The notes: generated from the sequence alone by a model not told the origin. A stretch of DNA of 64,000 nucleotides from Alphaproteobacteria bacterium (GCA_021774335.1 JAJFJD010000040.1:248001-312000), one strand, 5' to 3'; counted from the first letter of the stretch, positions 9,748 through 19,365 are shown. Program-made: numbers and translations.

Positions 9748-10946
9748 TGCCGGATAGCAATACCGATATGCCCGACAAGAAAATGCCGATTTATCTGGAT
9801 TATCAGGCGACGACGCCGACGGACGAACGGGTTGTGGCGGCGATGCTGCCCTGGTTCAATGAGAAGTTCGGCAACCCGCACTCGGGTGACCACCGCCACG
9901 GCTGGGTCTCGGAAGAGGCCGTTGAGCGTGCGCGGGGACAGGTCGCCTCGATCATTGGCGCGAAGCCGAAAGAGATCATCTTCACCTCGGGCGCGACCGA
10001 ATCCAATAATTTATCGATCAAGGGCGTCGCGCATGCGGCAGACCCGTCGCGCCGCCATATCGTGACCCTGGCGACCGAACACAAATGCGTTCTTCAGAGT
10101 TGCAAACGGCTGGAAGAGGAAGGCTTCGACCTCACGATCCTCGGCGTCCGGCCGGATGGGCTTGTCGACCTTGATGCTCTGGCCGACGTCCTGACCGAGC
10201 GTACGTTGCTGGTATCCGTCATGGCGGTAAATAATGAAATTGGCGTGATTCAGCCGCTTGCCGAGATCGGCGCGCTATGCCGCGAACGCGGTATTTATCT
10301 TCATACCGATGCGGCACAGGCTGTCGGCAAGATTCCGCTCGACGTCAACGCGATGAACATCGACCTGATGAGCATCACCGCCCATAAATTCTACGGCCCG
10401 AAGGGCGTCGGCGCTTTGTACATCCGCCGCCGTCCGAAGGTCGCCCTGCGCGCGGAACAAGACGGCGGTGGGCAGGAGCGCGGGCTGCGGTCCGGGACCG
10501 TGCCGACGCCGCTGGTCGTCGGCTTCGGTGAGGCCTGCGCCATTGCCGAACGTGAAATGCCGACGGAGGCCACGCGGCTGGCGGATTTGCGCGATCGAAT
10601 TTTGGGCCGGCTTCGGGAAGCGCTTCCGACGATGCATGTGCACGGCGACCTCGATCGCCGCATTCCGGGAAACCTGAATTTGTCCTTCGCCAATATCGAT
10701 GGGCAGGATCTGATGATGCGGCTGGACGGATTGTCGGTGTCGACCGGCTCGGCCTGTTCGTCGGCGATCGTCGAGCCGTCGCATGTCCTGCAGGCGCTCG
10801 ATCCCGACCCGGCCTTGCTGCATAACTCTCTTCGGATCGGTCTGGGGCGCTATACGACGCAAGAGGAGATCGACCGCGCGGCGGACGACATTGTCGCGGC
10901 CGTAAGTAGTCTGCAGTCGGCCAGTCAAATCTACGAGAAAGCGTGA
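9747..10946 (+). CDS. iscS: Cysteine desulfurase IscS
   Basis: The second tandem desulfurase, 399 residues from the ATG at 9747 ([20 protein letters not shown]). A TTG one codon earlier is less likely. It is the canonical housekeeping type: [28 protein letters not shown] lysine in [14 protein letters not shown] (Lys214), and catalytic Cys337 in [17 protein letters not shown]. As IscS it would hand persulfide sulfur to Fe-S assembly and, through MnmA (encoded at 13096), to tRNA 2-thiouridine. It is followed after 13 bp by a ferredoxin gene. The order iscR-desulfurase-iscS usually continues into sufBCD in alphaproteobacteria; here it does not. Confidence 0.94.
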   Translation: MPDSNTDMPDKKMPIYLDYQATTPTDERVVAAMLPWFNEKFGNPHSGDHRHGWVSEEAVERARGQVASIIGAKPKEIIFTSGATESNNLSIKGVAHAADPSRRHIVTLATEHKCVLQSCKRLEEEGFDLTILGVRPDGLVDLDALADVLTERTLLVSVMAVNNEIGVIQPLAEIGALCRERGIYLHTDAAQAVGKIPLDVNAMNIDLMSITAHKFYGPKGVGALYIRRRPKVALRAEQDGGGQERGLRSGTVPTPLVVGFGEACAIAEREMPTEATRLADLRDRILGRLREALPTMHVHGDLDRRIPGNLNLSFANIDGQDLMMRLDGLSVSTGSACSSAIVEPSHVLQALDPDPALLHNSLRIGLGRYTTQEEIDRAADDIVAAVSSLQSASQIYEKA

Positions 10947-10959
10947 GGCGGACCCCAGC

Positions 10960-11295
10960 GTGCCGAAAGTGACATTTATTCAGCGCGGCGGCGTCCGCAA
11001 GGAAGTGGACGCGCCCGACGGGTTCAGTCTACTGGACATCGCCCATCGCAACGACATCGATATCGAGGGCGCTTGCGAAGGGTCGATGGCGTGCTCTACC
11101 TGCCATATCGTGGTCGAGGGGGACTGGTTCGGCCGGCTGAAGCCGCCGAGCGAGGAAGAGGAAGACATGCTCGATCTTGCCTTCGGGCTGACTCGGACTT
11201 CGCGTCTCGGCTGCCAGATCGTGATGTCGGACGAGTTGGATGGATTGACCGTTCGATTGCCGGATACGACGCGCAATCTGCTGCTCGAAGAATAA
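10960..11295 (+). CDS. fdx: [2Fe-2S] ferredoxin, isc/adrenodoxin type
   Basis: A 111-residue ferredoxin starting at GTG (10960). The cluster ligands are Cys39, Cys45, Cys48 ([15 protein letters not shown]) and Cys85 (RLGCQIVM). This is the C-X5-C-X2-C...C pattern of vertebrate-type/adrenodoxin-like ferredoxins, which include isc-operon Fdx and FdVI of Rhodobacter. The acidic stretch [11 protein letters not shown] matches the interaction helix. It would supply electrons for cluster assembly together with IscS. It sits 13 bp after iscS and 18 bp before tenA, clearly in the same operon. Confidence 0.93.
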   Translation: MPKVTFIQRGGVRKEVDAPDGFSLLDIAHRNDIDIEGACEGSMACSTCHIVVEGDWFGRLKPPSEEEEDMLDLAFGLTRTSRLGCQIVMSDELDGLTVRLPDTTRNLLLEE

Positions 11296-11313
11296 GCGAG
11301 GACATCGCCGCCT

Positions 11314-11979
11314 ATGCCGTCTCTGTTCGACAGCCTCAAGTCCGCCAGCGCCGGCGAGTGGACGGACTATACGCGGCATGACTTCGTCCGGCAGTTGGCG
11401 GATGGCAGTCTGCCGGAAGCGGCCTTCCGGCATTACCTGCAACAGGACTATCTGTTCCTCATTCACTTCGCCCGTGCCTATGCGCTGGCCGGGTATAAAT
11501 CCGAAACCCTGGCCGAGCTGCGGTCGGCGGCCGCGACGATGTCGGCGCTTGTCGATACCGAGATGAAGCTGCATGTCGCCTATTGCGCCGAGTGGGGCCT
11601 GAGCGAGACGGATATGGAGGCGTTGCCGGAAGACAAGGCGACCGTCGCCTATACCCGCTTTGTGCTGGAACGGGGATCGGCAGGTGATCTGCTCGACCTG
11701 CAGGTAGCTCTGGCGCCTTGTGTCGTCGGCTACGGCGAGATCGGGCGGGCCTTGGCCGACGATCCGGCAACCAAGCGTGACGGCAACCCCTACGCCGACT
11801 GGATCGCGATGTATGCGGGCGAAGAGTATCAAGAGGTGACCGTCGAGGCAGTATCGACGCTTGATGCGCTCATGACCCGGCGCGGCGGTCCGGGCCGCAT
11901 GCCCGGCCTGACCGAAACCTTCCGGATGGCGACCGTGTTGGAAGCCGACTTCTGGCAGATGGGGCTGGATGCCGCCTAG
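11314..11979 (+). CDS. tenA: TenA/thiaminase II family aminopyrimidine aminohydrolase
   Basis: An all-helical 221-residue TenA homologue. Family members hydrolyse 4-amino-5-aminomethyl-2-methylpyrimidine (thiamin salvage) or degrade thiamin. Conserved positions are visible: Asp45 in YLQQDYLFL, the catalytic Cys136 in VALAPCVVGYGEIG, and the C-terminal acidic residue before FW (LEADFWQMGL). The length is standard. It lies between the isc ferredoxin and the Gfo/Idh gene, 18 bp after fdx. The linkage with sulfur mobilisation is plausible because thiamin-thiazole synthesis also takes sulfur from IscS, but that is inference. Confidence 0.88.
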   Translation: MPSLFDSLKSASAGEWTDYTRHDFVRQLADGSLPEAAFRHYLQQDYLFLIHFARAYALAGYKSETLAELRSAAATMSALVDTEMKLHVAYCAEWGLSETDMEALPEDKATVAYTRFVLERGSAGDLLDLQVALAPCVVGYGEIGRALADDPATKRDGNPYADWIAMYAGEEYQEVTVEAVSTLDALMTRRGGPGRMPGLTETFRMATVLEADFWQMGLDAA

Positions 11980-12013
11980 CGATGCGATGCCGGACTAATT
12001 CGAGGATGGTTCA

Positions 12014-13039
12014 ATGACCGGCCGCAAGCTCCGGGTTGCCGTCGTCGGTGCAGGATTTTTCGCACAGTTCCACCACGAGGCCTGGTCCCGGCTCGACCGG
12101 GCCGATCTGGTGGGGGTCTGCGATCTCGATCGGACCCGCGCCGATGCCGCCGCGGTGGCGTCCGGAACCCAAGGATTCGACGACCTGGATGCCATGCTCG
12201 ATGCGACCCAAGCGGATGTGGTCGATATCGCCACGCCGCCGGAGACCCATCTCGCGCTCGTCGCGGCCGTTGCGAAACGGGGCTTGCCGGTGATTTGCCA
12301 GAAGCCGCTTGCGCCGGCCTTGGACGAGGCCCGGGCGATTGCGGCGGCGGCATCGACGGCCGGCGTCACGCTGGCGGTGCATGAGAATTTTCGCTTCCAG
12401 CCGTGGTTCCGCGAAGCCCGGCGGCTGATCGATGCGGGACAGTTGGGCGATCTGCATGGGATCACCTTTCGGATGCGGCCCGGCGACGGGCAGGGGCCGG
12501 ACGCCTATCTGGATCGTCAGCCTTACTTTCAGACGATGGAGCGATTCCTGGTCCATGAAACGGCGATCCACTTTGTCGACACCTTCCGCTTCCTGATGGG
12601 CGAGATTGCCAGCGTCTACGCGGACCTGCGGCGGCTAAATCCGGCGATCGCCGGGGAAGATGCGGGCACCATCGTGTTCCGATTCGCCGGCGGACAGTCG
12701 GGCGTCTATGACGCCAATCGGCTGAACGATCACGTGTCCGACAATCCCCGGCGCACCATGGGTGAAATGTGGCTCGAAGGGTCCCACGGCGTGTTGCGGC
12801 TCGAGGGCAGCGGCCGCCTGTGGTGGAAGCCCCATGGCGGGGACGAGGCCGAGCATCTGTATGTGTGGGAGGACCGCAGTTTCGGCGGCGATTGCGTCCA
12901 CGCGACCCAGGCCCATATCGCGGCTCATCTGCTGGACGGCTCGCCCTTGGAAATCGGGGCTGACGCTTATCTGCGCAATGTCGAGATCGAGGAAGCGATC
13001 TACCGCTCGGCCGCGGAACGGCGCGCAGTCGACCTTTGA
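12014..13039 (+). CDS. Gfo/Idh/MocA family NAD(P)-dependent oxidoreductase
   Basis: A 341-residue two-domain oxidoreductase. The N-terminal Rossmann fold has VAVVGAGFFAQFHHEAW and DIATPPETHLALV. The usual EKP motif appears as QKP (VICQKPLAPALDEA), and the sugar-type substrate domain follows (VHENFRFQPWFREARRLI). The conserved acidic/His catalytic region appears as FLVHETAIHFVDTFRFLMG. Substrate is unknown; relatives oxidise sugars or inositols. Start ATG 12014 follows the tenA stop by 34 bp. Its placement between tenA and mnmA looks like operon hitch-hiking, with no obvious functional link to sulfur. Confidence 0.85.
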   Translation: MTGRKLRVAVVGAGFFAQFHHEAWSRLDRADLVGVCDLDRTRADAAAVASGTQGFDDLDAMLDATQADVVDIATPPETHLALVAAVAKRGLPVICQKPLAPALDEARAIAAAASTAGVTLAVHENFRFQPWFREARRLIDAGQLGDLHGITFRMRPGDGQGPDAYLDRQPYFQTMERFLVHETAIHFVDTFRFLMGEIASVYADLRRLNPAIAGEDAGTIVFRFAGGQSGVYDANRLNDHVSDNPRRTMGEMWLEGSHGVLRLEGSGRLWWKPHGGDEAEHLYVWEDRSFGGDCVHATQAHIAAHLLDGSPLEIGADAYLRNVEIEEAIYRSAAERRAVDL

Positions 13040-13095
13040 TGCGCGCCGTTTGAGCCGCGCATTGCGTTTCCCGCGCCGAGCCCTATATTTCCGCC

Positions 13096-14229
13096 ATGAA
13101 CAGCCTGAACATAGACAAGAAGCCGGCAGACACCCGTATCGTGGTGGCCATGTCCGGCGGCGTCGATTCGTCGGTGACGGCGGCGCTGCTGGTGGAGGCC
13201 GGCTATGAGGTGGTGGGCGTCACGCTCCAGCTCTATGACCATGGCGAGGCGGTGGCGCGGAAGGGTGCGTGCTGTGCCGGGCAGGACATCCACGATGCCC
13301 GCAACGTGGCCGCGACGCTGGACATCCCCCACTATGTGCTCGACTACGAAAGCCGGTTCCGGGAGGCGGTGATCGACGATTTCGCCGACGCCTATATCCG
13401 GGGCGAAACGCCGATTCCCTGCGTCCGCTGCAATCAGACGGTCAAGTTCCGGGATCTCTTGAGCACGGCGCATGATCTCGGAGCCGAGGCTCTGGCGACG
13501 GGGCATTATGTGAAGCGCGTGACCGGCGCCGCCGGGGCCGAATTGCACCGCGCCGCCGACTATGGGCGCGACCAAAGCTATTTCCTGTTCGCCACTACGC
13601 AGGCGCAGCTCGACTTTCTGCGGTTCCCGCTGGGTGGCATGCCAAAGACCGAGACCCGCGAAGCGGCGGCCCGGTTCGACCTGCCGGTGGCCGACAAGCC
13701 CGACAGTCAGGATATCTGCTTCGTGCCCAACGGCTCCTATGCCCAGGTGGTGGAGAAGCTGCGGCCGGAAGCCGTGATCCCCGGTGACATCGTCGATACC
13801 GATGGCCGGATCATCGGGCATCATGAGGGCATCATCCATTACACGGTAGGGCAGCGCCGCGGGCTCGGCATCGGCGGCCGCGACCCGGAGTCCGACCCGC
13901 TCTATGTCATCCGCCTGGACGCGGCGGCCCATCGCGTCGTGGTGGGCCCGAAGGCTGCACTCGGGCGTGAGCGGTTGCGGCTCTCGAACCTCAATTGGCT
14001 CGGCGGCGATGCACCGGTCGATGCCGGCGATGGACTGGCGGTCAAGATAAGGTCCACGATGGAGCCGGTGCCCGCGACCGTCATCCGGTCCCCCGATGGT
14101 GGTGCGGAGGTCGTGTTCCAGGATCTTCAATTCGGCGTTTCGCCGGGCCAGGCCTGCGTGATCTATGCCGGCGACCGGGTCCTCGGCGGCGGCTGGATCG
14201 AGCGTGAGACTGCCGAACTGGCCGCCTGA
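13096..14229 (+). CDS. mnmA: tRNA-specific 2-thiouridylase
   Basis: Installs the 2-thio group on the wobble uridine of tRNA-Lys, -Glu and -Gln using ATP and IscS-derived sulfur. The 377-residue protein has the PP-loop SGGVDSS (residues 20-26), the Cys pair region [11 protein letters not shown] (Cys109, Cys112; Cys112 aligns with the first catalytic cysteine), and the second catalytic cysteine Cys208 in [11 protein letters not shown]. It also has TGHY, the [11 protein letters not shown] tRNA-binding stretch and a C-terminal beta-barrel. Length matches the family. It lies at the end of the isc-type gene run, 56 bp after the Gfo/Idh gene, consistent with the local theme of sulfur transfer. Confidence 0.96.
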   Translation: MNSLNIDKKPADTRIVVAMSGGVDSSVTAALLVEAGYEVVGVTLQLYDHGEAVARKGACCAGQDIHDARNVAATLDIPHYVLDYESRFREAVIDDFADAYIRGETPIPCVRCNQTVKFRDLLSTAHDLGAEALATGHYVKRVTGAAGAELHRAADYGRDQSYFLFATTQAQLDFLRFPLGGMPKTETREAAARFDLPVADKPDSQDICFVPNGSYAQVVEKLRPEAVIPGDIVDTDGRIIGHHEGIIHYTVGQRRGLGIGGRDPESDPLYVIRLDAAAHRVVVGPKAALGRERLRLSNLNWLGGDAPVDAGDGLAVKIRSTMEPVPATVIRSPDGGAEVVFQDLQFGVSPGQACVIYAGDRVLGGGWIERETAELAA

Positions 14230-14354
14230 ACTCGCCAAGTGCGGCAATAGACGTTTTCTGTATTTCATCCACCCCGTACTATCATTGATCTCCGGCGTTT
14301 CCACCGGCGAAAGAAGGCCAAGTGAATAGGCCGTTCAATTGAGGGGAGAATACG

Positions 14355-15656
14355 GTGACCATTGTCGCATCACTGAAGACGGACCCGTATTGGTGGGAAG
14401 CCGCTCCGCCCACCGACATGCCCGAAACAGACGTCGCCGAGACCTGTGACGTCGCTATCGTCGGCGCAGGGTATACAGGATTGTCGGCGGCGCTGGTGCT
14501 GGCGCGGGCCGGCCGCTCGGTGCAGGTCTTCGACAGCCTGCGCGCGGGCGAGGGGGCCTCGACCCGGAACGGTGGCATCGCCAGCGGCAATATCCGCATG
14601 GGCTTCGGCACGCTGATCGAGCGGTTTGGGCTGGAGCGTGCCAAGAGCATCTATGCCGAAGGTAAGCTGGCGCGGGAGCGGCTGTCCGCTTTTCTTGAGG
14701 ACGAGAACATTGCCTGTGATCAGCAAATGGTCGGCCGCTTCGCCGGGGCGGTCGCACCGAAGCATTTCGAGGCGATGCGGCGCGAGGCAGACCTGCTGAA
14801 CAAGCATGTCGATCTCGGCGTTTCGGTGATCGCCCGCAAGGACCAGCATTCGGAACTCGGCACGGACTACTATCACGGCGGCGTCGTCCGCCCCGATATC
14901 GGCGGACTGCATCCGGGCAAGTTCCACGCGGGACTGTTCGGCCGGGCAAGCGATGCTGGGGCCACGGTCCACACGAGTACCGCCGTGCAGGGCGTGCAGC
15001 GCGACGGCGACGGCTACACCGTGCGGACCGCGCGCGGCACGGTACGGGCGAACGACGTGTTGATCGGGACCAACGGCTATACGGATAAGGCGAATGCCTG
15101 GCTGCAGCGGCGGCTGGTGCCGGTGCCGAGCCGCATCATCGTGACGGAACCGATCGGTGTCGACGTTATGGCGCGGCTTATGCCGAAGCGGCGCATGCTC
15201 GTGGAGAGCCGGCGCGTCGGCTATTACTACCGCCCCACGCCCGATGGCACGCGCATCCTGTTCGGCGGGCGGGAAGGCGCGGCGAATGCTAGCCCGGAGG
15301 AGGTGGTGCGCATCCACATGGGCCGCTTGGTCGAGATATTCCCCGAATTGGCGGATATTCAGGCAGCGTTTTCCTGGAGCGGCTTCGTCGCCTATTCCCG
15401 CGACTACATGCCCCGGCTGTTCAGCCATGACGGCATGCATTACGCGGTCGGGTATTGCGGCTCGGGCGTTGTCTGGGCGTGGTGGACCGGCCGGCACGCG
15501 GCATTCCAGATCCTGGGGCAGGGCGAGACCGAGTCCGCCTTTCTCTGCGATCCGCCGAAAGCCATCCCGCTTTATGCCGGCAAGCCCTGGTTCCTGCCCG
15601 CCATGATGAAGTGGTTCGGCTTCCAGGACCGCATGGACCAGCGCCCAGGCCGTTAG
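14355..15656 (+). CDS. FAD-dependent amine/amino acid oxidase-like protein (DAO family, PuuB-like)
   Basis: A 433-residue flavoprotein starting at GTG (14355) behind GAGGGGAGA. The dinucleotide-binding site is CDVAIVGAGYTGLSAALVLARAG (residues 31-53), followed by STRNGGIASGNI, typical of gamma-glutamylputrescine oxidase / PuuB-type members of the DAO superfamily. The C-terminal FAD clamp reads YCGSGVVWAWWTGRHAA. It begins WWEAAPPTDMPE, also typical of this group. Likely reaction: oxidative deamination of an amine or amino acid with release of hydrogen peroxide; the substrate is not deducible. It stands alone between mnmA and the tRNA gene. Confidence 0.85.
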   Translation: MTIVASLKTDPYWWEAAPPTDMPETDVAETCDVAIVGAGYTGLSAALVLARAGRSVQVFDSLRAGEGASTRNGGIASGNIRMGFGTLIERFGLERAKSIYAEGKLARERLSAFLEDENIACDQQMVGRFAGAVAPKHFEAMRREADLLNKHVDLGVSVIARKDQHSELGTDYYHGGVVRPDIGGLHPGKFHAGLFGRASDAGATVHTSTAVQGVQRDGDGYTVRTARGTVRANDVLIGTNGYTDKANAWLQRRLVPVPSRIIVTEPIGVDVMARLMPKRRMLVESRRVGYYYRPTPDGTRILFGGREGAANASPEEVVRIHMGRLVEIFPELADIQAAFSWSGFVAYSRDYMPRLFSHDGMHYAVGYCGSGVVWAWWTGRHAAFQILGQGETESAFLCDPPKAIPLYAGKPWFLPAMMKWFGFQDRMDQRPGR

Positions 15657-15757
15657 GACGCTAAGCGCTTGTTGGGCCTGGCAAAGACCTTTCGTATGCT
15701 TGACAGGCCCCGGCAGCGGGTTTATGTGCATGCCGCATAGGTCTATCGGCCTCGCGT

Positions 15758-15834
15758 GGCGGAGTAGCTCAGTTGGTTAGAGCAGCGGAATCATAATCCG
15801 CGTGTCGGCAGTTCGAGTCTGCCCTCCGCTACCA
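15758..15834 (+). tRNA. tRNA-Met (CAT), elongator type
   Basis: A complete 77-nt cloverleaf with the 3' CCA encoded (15832-15834). Acceptor stem GGCGGAG / CTCCGCT, D arm GCTC...GAGC with loop AGTTGGTTA, anticodon stem GCGGA/TCCGC with loop ATCATAA (anticodon CAT at 15792-15794), variable region GTGTC, and T stem GGCAG/CTGCC with loop TTCGAGT. The first acceptor pair is G-U, consistent with an elongator rather than initiator tRNA. A tRNA-Ile(CAT) identity is less likely because the body closely matches known alphaproteobacterial tRNA-Met as I remember it. Confidence 0.96.
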
Positions 15835-16135
15835 AAATTCCCGCACCTTTTCGATCTTAATCCATGCCCGGGCATTATTCGCACGCAGCGAAATACTATC
15901 CAGGGTCTATATTCCTTTACTGTTTTGAAATGATTTATTGTAAAAGTGAGGCACTACAAGCTATTAGCCGAGGGGCGGAACGGCCATGAGCAATCTGGAA
16001 CGGGCTTTTGCGCGCGTGCATATTATGCAAAAGGGAATATGCAATCGGAAGATGTATTTTTCCTTGATTGCCTCTCATGTCGATGGGCCTGCTTTTTCTC
16101 CGGCGGCCCTGCCTGCAGCAGCACGGTGACCTGAC
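15835..16135. other. Intergenic region after tRNA-Met
   Basis: About 300 bp, AT-richer than its surroundings at 15890-15950 (for example TACTGTTTTGAAATGATTTATTGTAAAAG). No convincing gene, terminator or repeat was seen. Short open frames here lack ribosome-binding sites. Confidence 0.5.
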
Positions 16136-16558
16136 ATGGCGAGTGAAGCAGAACCCCGGATCGGCGATACTCTCTTTCTTGTGCGGGTACGCGGCCGTCT
16201 CGATCGTCTCACCCTTAAACGCCGCGATTTGTTTTTGCAGCATCTCGGGACTGCGGTCGCCGAGTTTTGCAAGCAGATTGGGGCGGTAGGGCTCGATTGG
16301 CGTGCCGTCAAAATACGGCTTGGGGACGATGGGTGGCAGACCGCCGTCGTCTTTACCAAGCATATGTATGAGACCCGTGAGGCGGATGGCGACGAGTTTT
16401 CGGCGATACCCTGGCGGCTTATCACGATTTCCATGTGTCCGGTGCGCCGGGCCACCGATGCGTCCAGAGATCAGTTGGCGTGGCTCGATCAGTTGATCGA
16501 GGAGGCGCAACGGCACTGCGTGCTGCTCAAGGAAATGAAGAAAACCGCGTCAGCCTAG
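16136..16558 (+). CDS. Hypothetical protein, 140 residues
   Basis: I do not recognise this protein. It begins MASEAEPRIGDTLFLVRVRG and ends in a helical segment (DQLAWLDQLIEEAQRHCVLLKEMKK). There is no signal peptide or membrane segment, and the middle contains a WRLITISM beta-like stretch. The ribosome-binding site is weak, and a longer frame on the opposite strand covers the same DNA. The plus frame is preferred because its composition is balanced (fewer Arg/Ser/Pro-rich runs). It may be an orphan or a fast-evolving small protein upstream of the adenylation-carrier-thioesterase gene. Confidence 0.4.
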   Translation: MASEAEPRIGDTLFLVRVRGRLDRLTLKRRDLFLQHLGTAVAEFCKQIGAVGLDWRAVKIRLGDDGWQTAVVFTKHMYETREADGDEFSAIPWRLITISMCPVRRATDASRDQLAWLDQLIEEAQRHCVLLKEMKKTASA

Positions 16559-16688
16559 CCGCCGCATCGCCGCCGCCGCCCTGTTGTCTAGAATTATCCT
16601 ATAGAGGTAACCCTCTCCCTTCGAGCGGTTTTATGGCCTCCGGCAAAGGCGTAGCCTACAAGCTTCGCCAGCTTGTAGAGGCCTGAAG

Positions 16689-19346
16689 GTGTCTGACCAC
16701 CACGACCAAATAACGATCGGTGATGTTGTTCGCCGGCACGCTGCGGCGTCGCCGGATGCGCCGGCGTTGGTTGCGGAGGGGAGGCTGCCGCTCTCATATG
16801 CTGCGCTGGTGGCGCTGATGGATCAGTTCCAACAAGGCCTCAACGGCATGGGATTGGGCCGGCAGGATCGGATCGCAATCGTCCACCCCAGCAACTCGGC
16901 GATGGCCTCCATTGTTATGGGCGTTTGGAGCTGTGCGACCGCGGCGCCGATGAATCCCGATTTCACGGTCGGCGAGTTCACCATCCATATGCGGGACCTA
17001 GGCGTGAAGGCGGTAATTGTCGCGGCGGATGCCGGTACGCCCGCGCGCTCGGCTGCAGCGTATCTCGGGCTGCCGGTGATCGAAGTTGAGTCTCTGGAAG
17101 ACCAAGCTGCTGGCATGGTTGACATTCGGCCGGGGCCGCCGGGGATAGCCGCGCAACCGGGCAGGGCTCAGCCGCTCGACCTGGCTTTGGTTTTGACCAC
17201 GTCGGGAACGACGTCGCGCAGCAAAATCGTCCCGGTCCGTCACCGCCAGCTCAGCGCGACGTCTGATTACTCCGCGCGGTTGTTTGAACTGACCGCCGAA
17301 GACCGGTGCCTGAACCTCATGCCGCTTTTTCATGCACACGGCTTGTACAGTTCGCTGGCCGGGACCTTCATTTCCGGTAGCAGCCTTATCAATTTGCCGG
17401 ACTTCTCGTCCGATTCCTTCTTCCGAATGCTGGTGACGCTGCGGCCGACCTGGTATTCCGGAAGCTACACCTTCCATCACACGATTTGTGCGCAGGCGCC
17501 CAACTTCAAGACTGAAATTGAGCAATCGAATTTGCGGTTCTCGCGAACGGCGTCCGGGCATCTGGATTCGGAAATTGTCGATGAACTCGAGGCGGTGTTG
17601 GGCGTACCGGTCCTCCAGACCTATTCCATGACGGAAACCGGCCGCATTTCGGGTAGCCCGCAGCCGCCGAAGATACGCAAGCGGGGCACGGTCGGTTTAT
17701 GCGCTGGCGGCGAGATCGCGTTTATCGATCCGACCGGCAGTTTCCTGCCTGTGGGTGAGCGCGGCGAGATCGTAGCGCGCGGTCCGCACGTCTTCGAAGG
17801 GTATGAGAACGATCCTGAGGCCAATGCGGCGGCCTTTATCGACGGATGGTTCCGTACCGGCGACGAAGGATTCCTTGATGATGACGGGTATCTGACACTT
17901 ACCGGCCGGATCAAGGAATTCATCAACCGGGGCGGGGAAAAATTTGCGCCGGCGGAAATTGAGGAAGCGCTGATGCGCCATCCCGATGTAGTCACCGCCG
18001 TGGCGTTCCCAGTACCGCATGTAACCTTGGGACAGGACGTTGCCGCCGCAGTCATCCCGGCACAGGGCGCTGCGTTGACCGACGAAGTCATGACCGCCTA
18101 CCTGCGCGGCCGGATCTCGAATTTCAAGATGCCCCGGCGCTATGTCTTCGTCGACGATATTCCCAAGGGCCCGACCGGCAAATTCGAACGCTTAAAGCTG
18201 GCGGCGGCGTTCGGGCTCGTCCGGGAGGGGCCTGGGCCGGAAACGGCGGCAGGCGCAGCGGAACGATGGGCAACGCCCTTGGAAGTAAAGCTCCAACAGC
18301 TGTGGGCGGAGACGTTGGGGCTCGGTACCGTGGGCTTGGACGATGATTTCTTCATGCTCGGCGGCGACTCGCTTCAGGCGGTCGATCTATTTCTTCGGAT
18401 CGAACAGGAACTCGATCGTAAGCTGCCGCGCTCGGTTCTGTTCGAAGCCGCGACGGTCGCCAAGATGGCGCATCACATCGACGGAATGATACCGCCGCAA
18501 TGCGTCGTTCCTATTCAAGAGGGCTGGGGCCGGCCGCCGTTCTTCTGCATCCATGACGGCAATGGGCAGGTGCTGAACTACCGCGAATTGGCGCGGCACC
18601 TGGGCGAGGAGCAGCCGTTCTACGGAATTCAGAGTTTGGGCTTGGATGGCGAGGATGTGCCTTTCGTCAGGATCAATGAGATGGCGGCGCATTATGTTCG
18701 TGAAATTCGGAAGGTTCAGCCGGTCGGCCCGTTTTACCTTAGCGGCTATTCCTTCGGTGGCCGGGTGGCCTACGTGATGGCGCAGCAACTGCTGGCGGAG
18801 GGGGAAGAAGTTGCCTTCCTCGGATTGATCGACAGCTATTGCCATACTGGTCAACGGCGTATCGGCCCGGACCAATGGATGGCCCGGCATATGGAACGTC
18901 TGCGTGCGCTCCGCGCGAGCCAGGTTCCCGCCTATCTCGGGATGCGGGTTCGGAACAGCGTGGAGATGGCCATCATGGCGGCGCGCCTTCGGCTGTTTTC
19001 CGCCGCGTGGGCACGCTACGAGGGGCGAGGACGCGAAATTCCCCGCTTCCTGCGCCGACCTGTCGAAGCGAATGACATGATTCGCCGTGACTACAAGGCG
19101 CAGCCCTATGACGGTGCGGCGACGCTTTTCAAGGCGGAGCTATATGCATGGAACCATCCCAATGCACATGACGGCTGGATTGATCTGGTCAAAGGTGGAT
19201 TGGAGATCAGGCCGATTCCGGGGCGGCATTTCGAGATCGTGAAGCCGCCGCATGTGGAAGTGTTGGCGCGCGAGCTATCCGACTGTCTGGAACGAGCCCA
19301 GGCAAACGCTATGGACAGTATAGTGGCCTTCGATAAGGCGTCCTGA
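16689..19346 (+). CDS. Adenylation - carrier - thioesterase (A-T-TE) NRPS-like enzyme
   Basis: An 885-residue three-domain enzyme starting at GTG (16689). Adenylation domain, residues 1-510: the P-loop-like LTTSGTTSRSKIVPV (about 169-183), YSMTETGRISG, FRTGDEGFLDDDGYLTLTGR, NRGGEKFAPAEIEEAL and the catalytic lysine region GPTGKFERLKL. A carrier domain follows with the phosphopantetheine serine Ser561 in MLGGDSLQAVDLF. The C-terminus is a type I thioesterase with the nucleophile Ser688 in SGYSFGGRVAYVMA. There is no condensation or ketosynthase domain. The enzyme would activate a carboxylic acid, tether it, then release, hydrolyse, condense or transfer it. The A domain resembles acyl-CoA synthetases more than amino-acid-selecting NRPS domains. 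No phosphopantetheinyl transferase is nearby. The adjacent TetR gene is convergent. Confidence 0.9.
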   Translation: MSDHHDQITIGDVVRRHAAASPDAPALVAEGRLPLSYAALVALMDQFQQGLNGMGLGRQDRIAIVHPSNSAMASIVMGVWSCATAAPMNPDFTVGEFTIHMRDLGVKAVIVAADAGTPARSAAAYLGLPVIEVESLEDQAAGMVDIRPGPPGIAAQPGRAQPLDLALVLTTSGTTSRSKIVPVRHRQLSATSDYSARLFELTAEDRCLNLMPLFHAHGLYSSLAGTFISGSSLINLPDFSSDSFFRMLVTLRPTWYSGSYTFHHTICAQAPNFKTEIEQSNLRFSRTASGHLDSEIVDELEAVLGVPVLQTYSMTETGRISGSPQPPKIRKRGTVGLCAGGEIAFIDPTGSFLPVGERGEIVARGPHVFEGYENDPEANAAAFIDGWFRTGDEGFLDDDGYLTLTGRIKEFINRGGEKFAPAEIEEALMRHPDVVTAVAFPVPHVTLGQDVAAAVIPAQGAALTDEVMTAYLRGRISNFKMPRRYVFVDDIPKGPTGKFERLKLAAAFGLVREGPGPETAAGAAERWATPLEVKLQQLWAETLGLGTVGLDDDFFMLGGDSLQAVDLFLRIEQELDRKLPRSVLFEAATVAKMAHHIDGMIPPQCVVPIQEGWGRPPFFCIHDGNGQVLNYRELARHLGEEQPFYGIQSLGLDGEDVPFVRINEMAAHYVREIRKVQPVGPFYLSGYSFGGRVAYVMAQQLLAEGEEVAFLGLIDSYCHTGQRRIGPDQWMARHMERLRALRASQVPAYLGMRVRNSVEMAIMAARLRLFSAAWARYEGRGREIPRFLRRPVEANDMIRRDYKAQPYDGAATLFKAELYAWNHPNAHDGWIDLVKGGLEIRPIPGRHFEIVKPPHVEVLARELSDCLERAQANAMDSIVAFDKAS

Positions 19347-19365
19347 CGGATTATGTTGCCGACGG

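Noticed and set aside
13040-13070. Possible hairpin ATGCGCG...CGCGCAT after the Gfo/Idh gene
   Set aside because: No T-run follows it and mnmA is only 56 bp downstream of the Gfo/Idh stop; not called as a terminator.
13000-14304. A 434-residue minus-strand frame
   Set aside because: Antisense to mnmA, whose PP-loop and catalytic cysteines are intact.
14370-15731. A 453-residue minus-strand frame
   Set aside because: Antisense to the FAD oxidase whose nucleotide-binding motif is unmistakable.
15935-16516. A 193-residue minus-strand frame overlapping the hypothetical at 16136
   Set aside because: Lower plausibility of composition and no ribosome-binding site; the plus-strand frame is preferred, though neither is secure.
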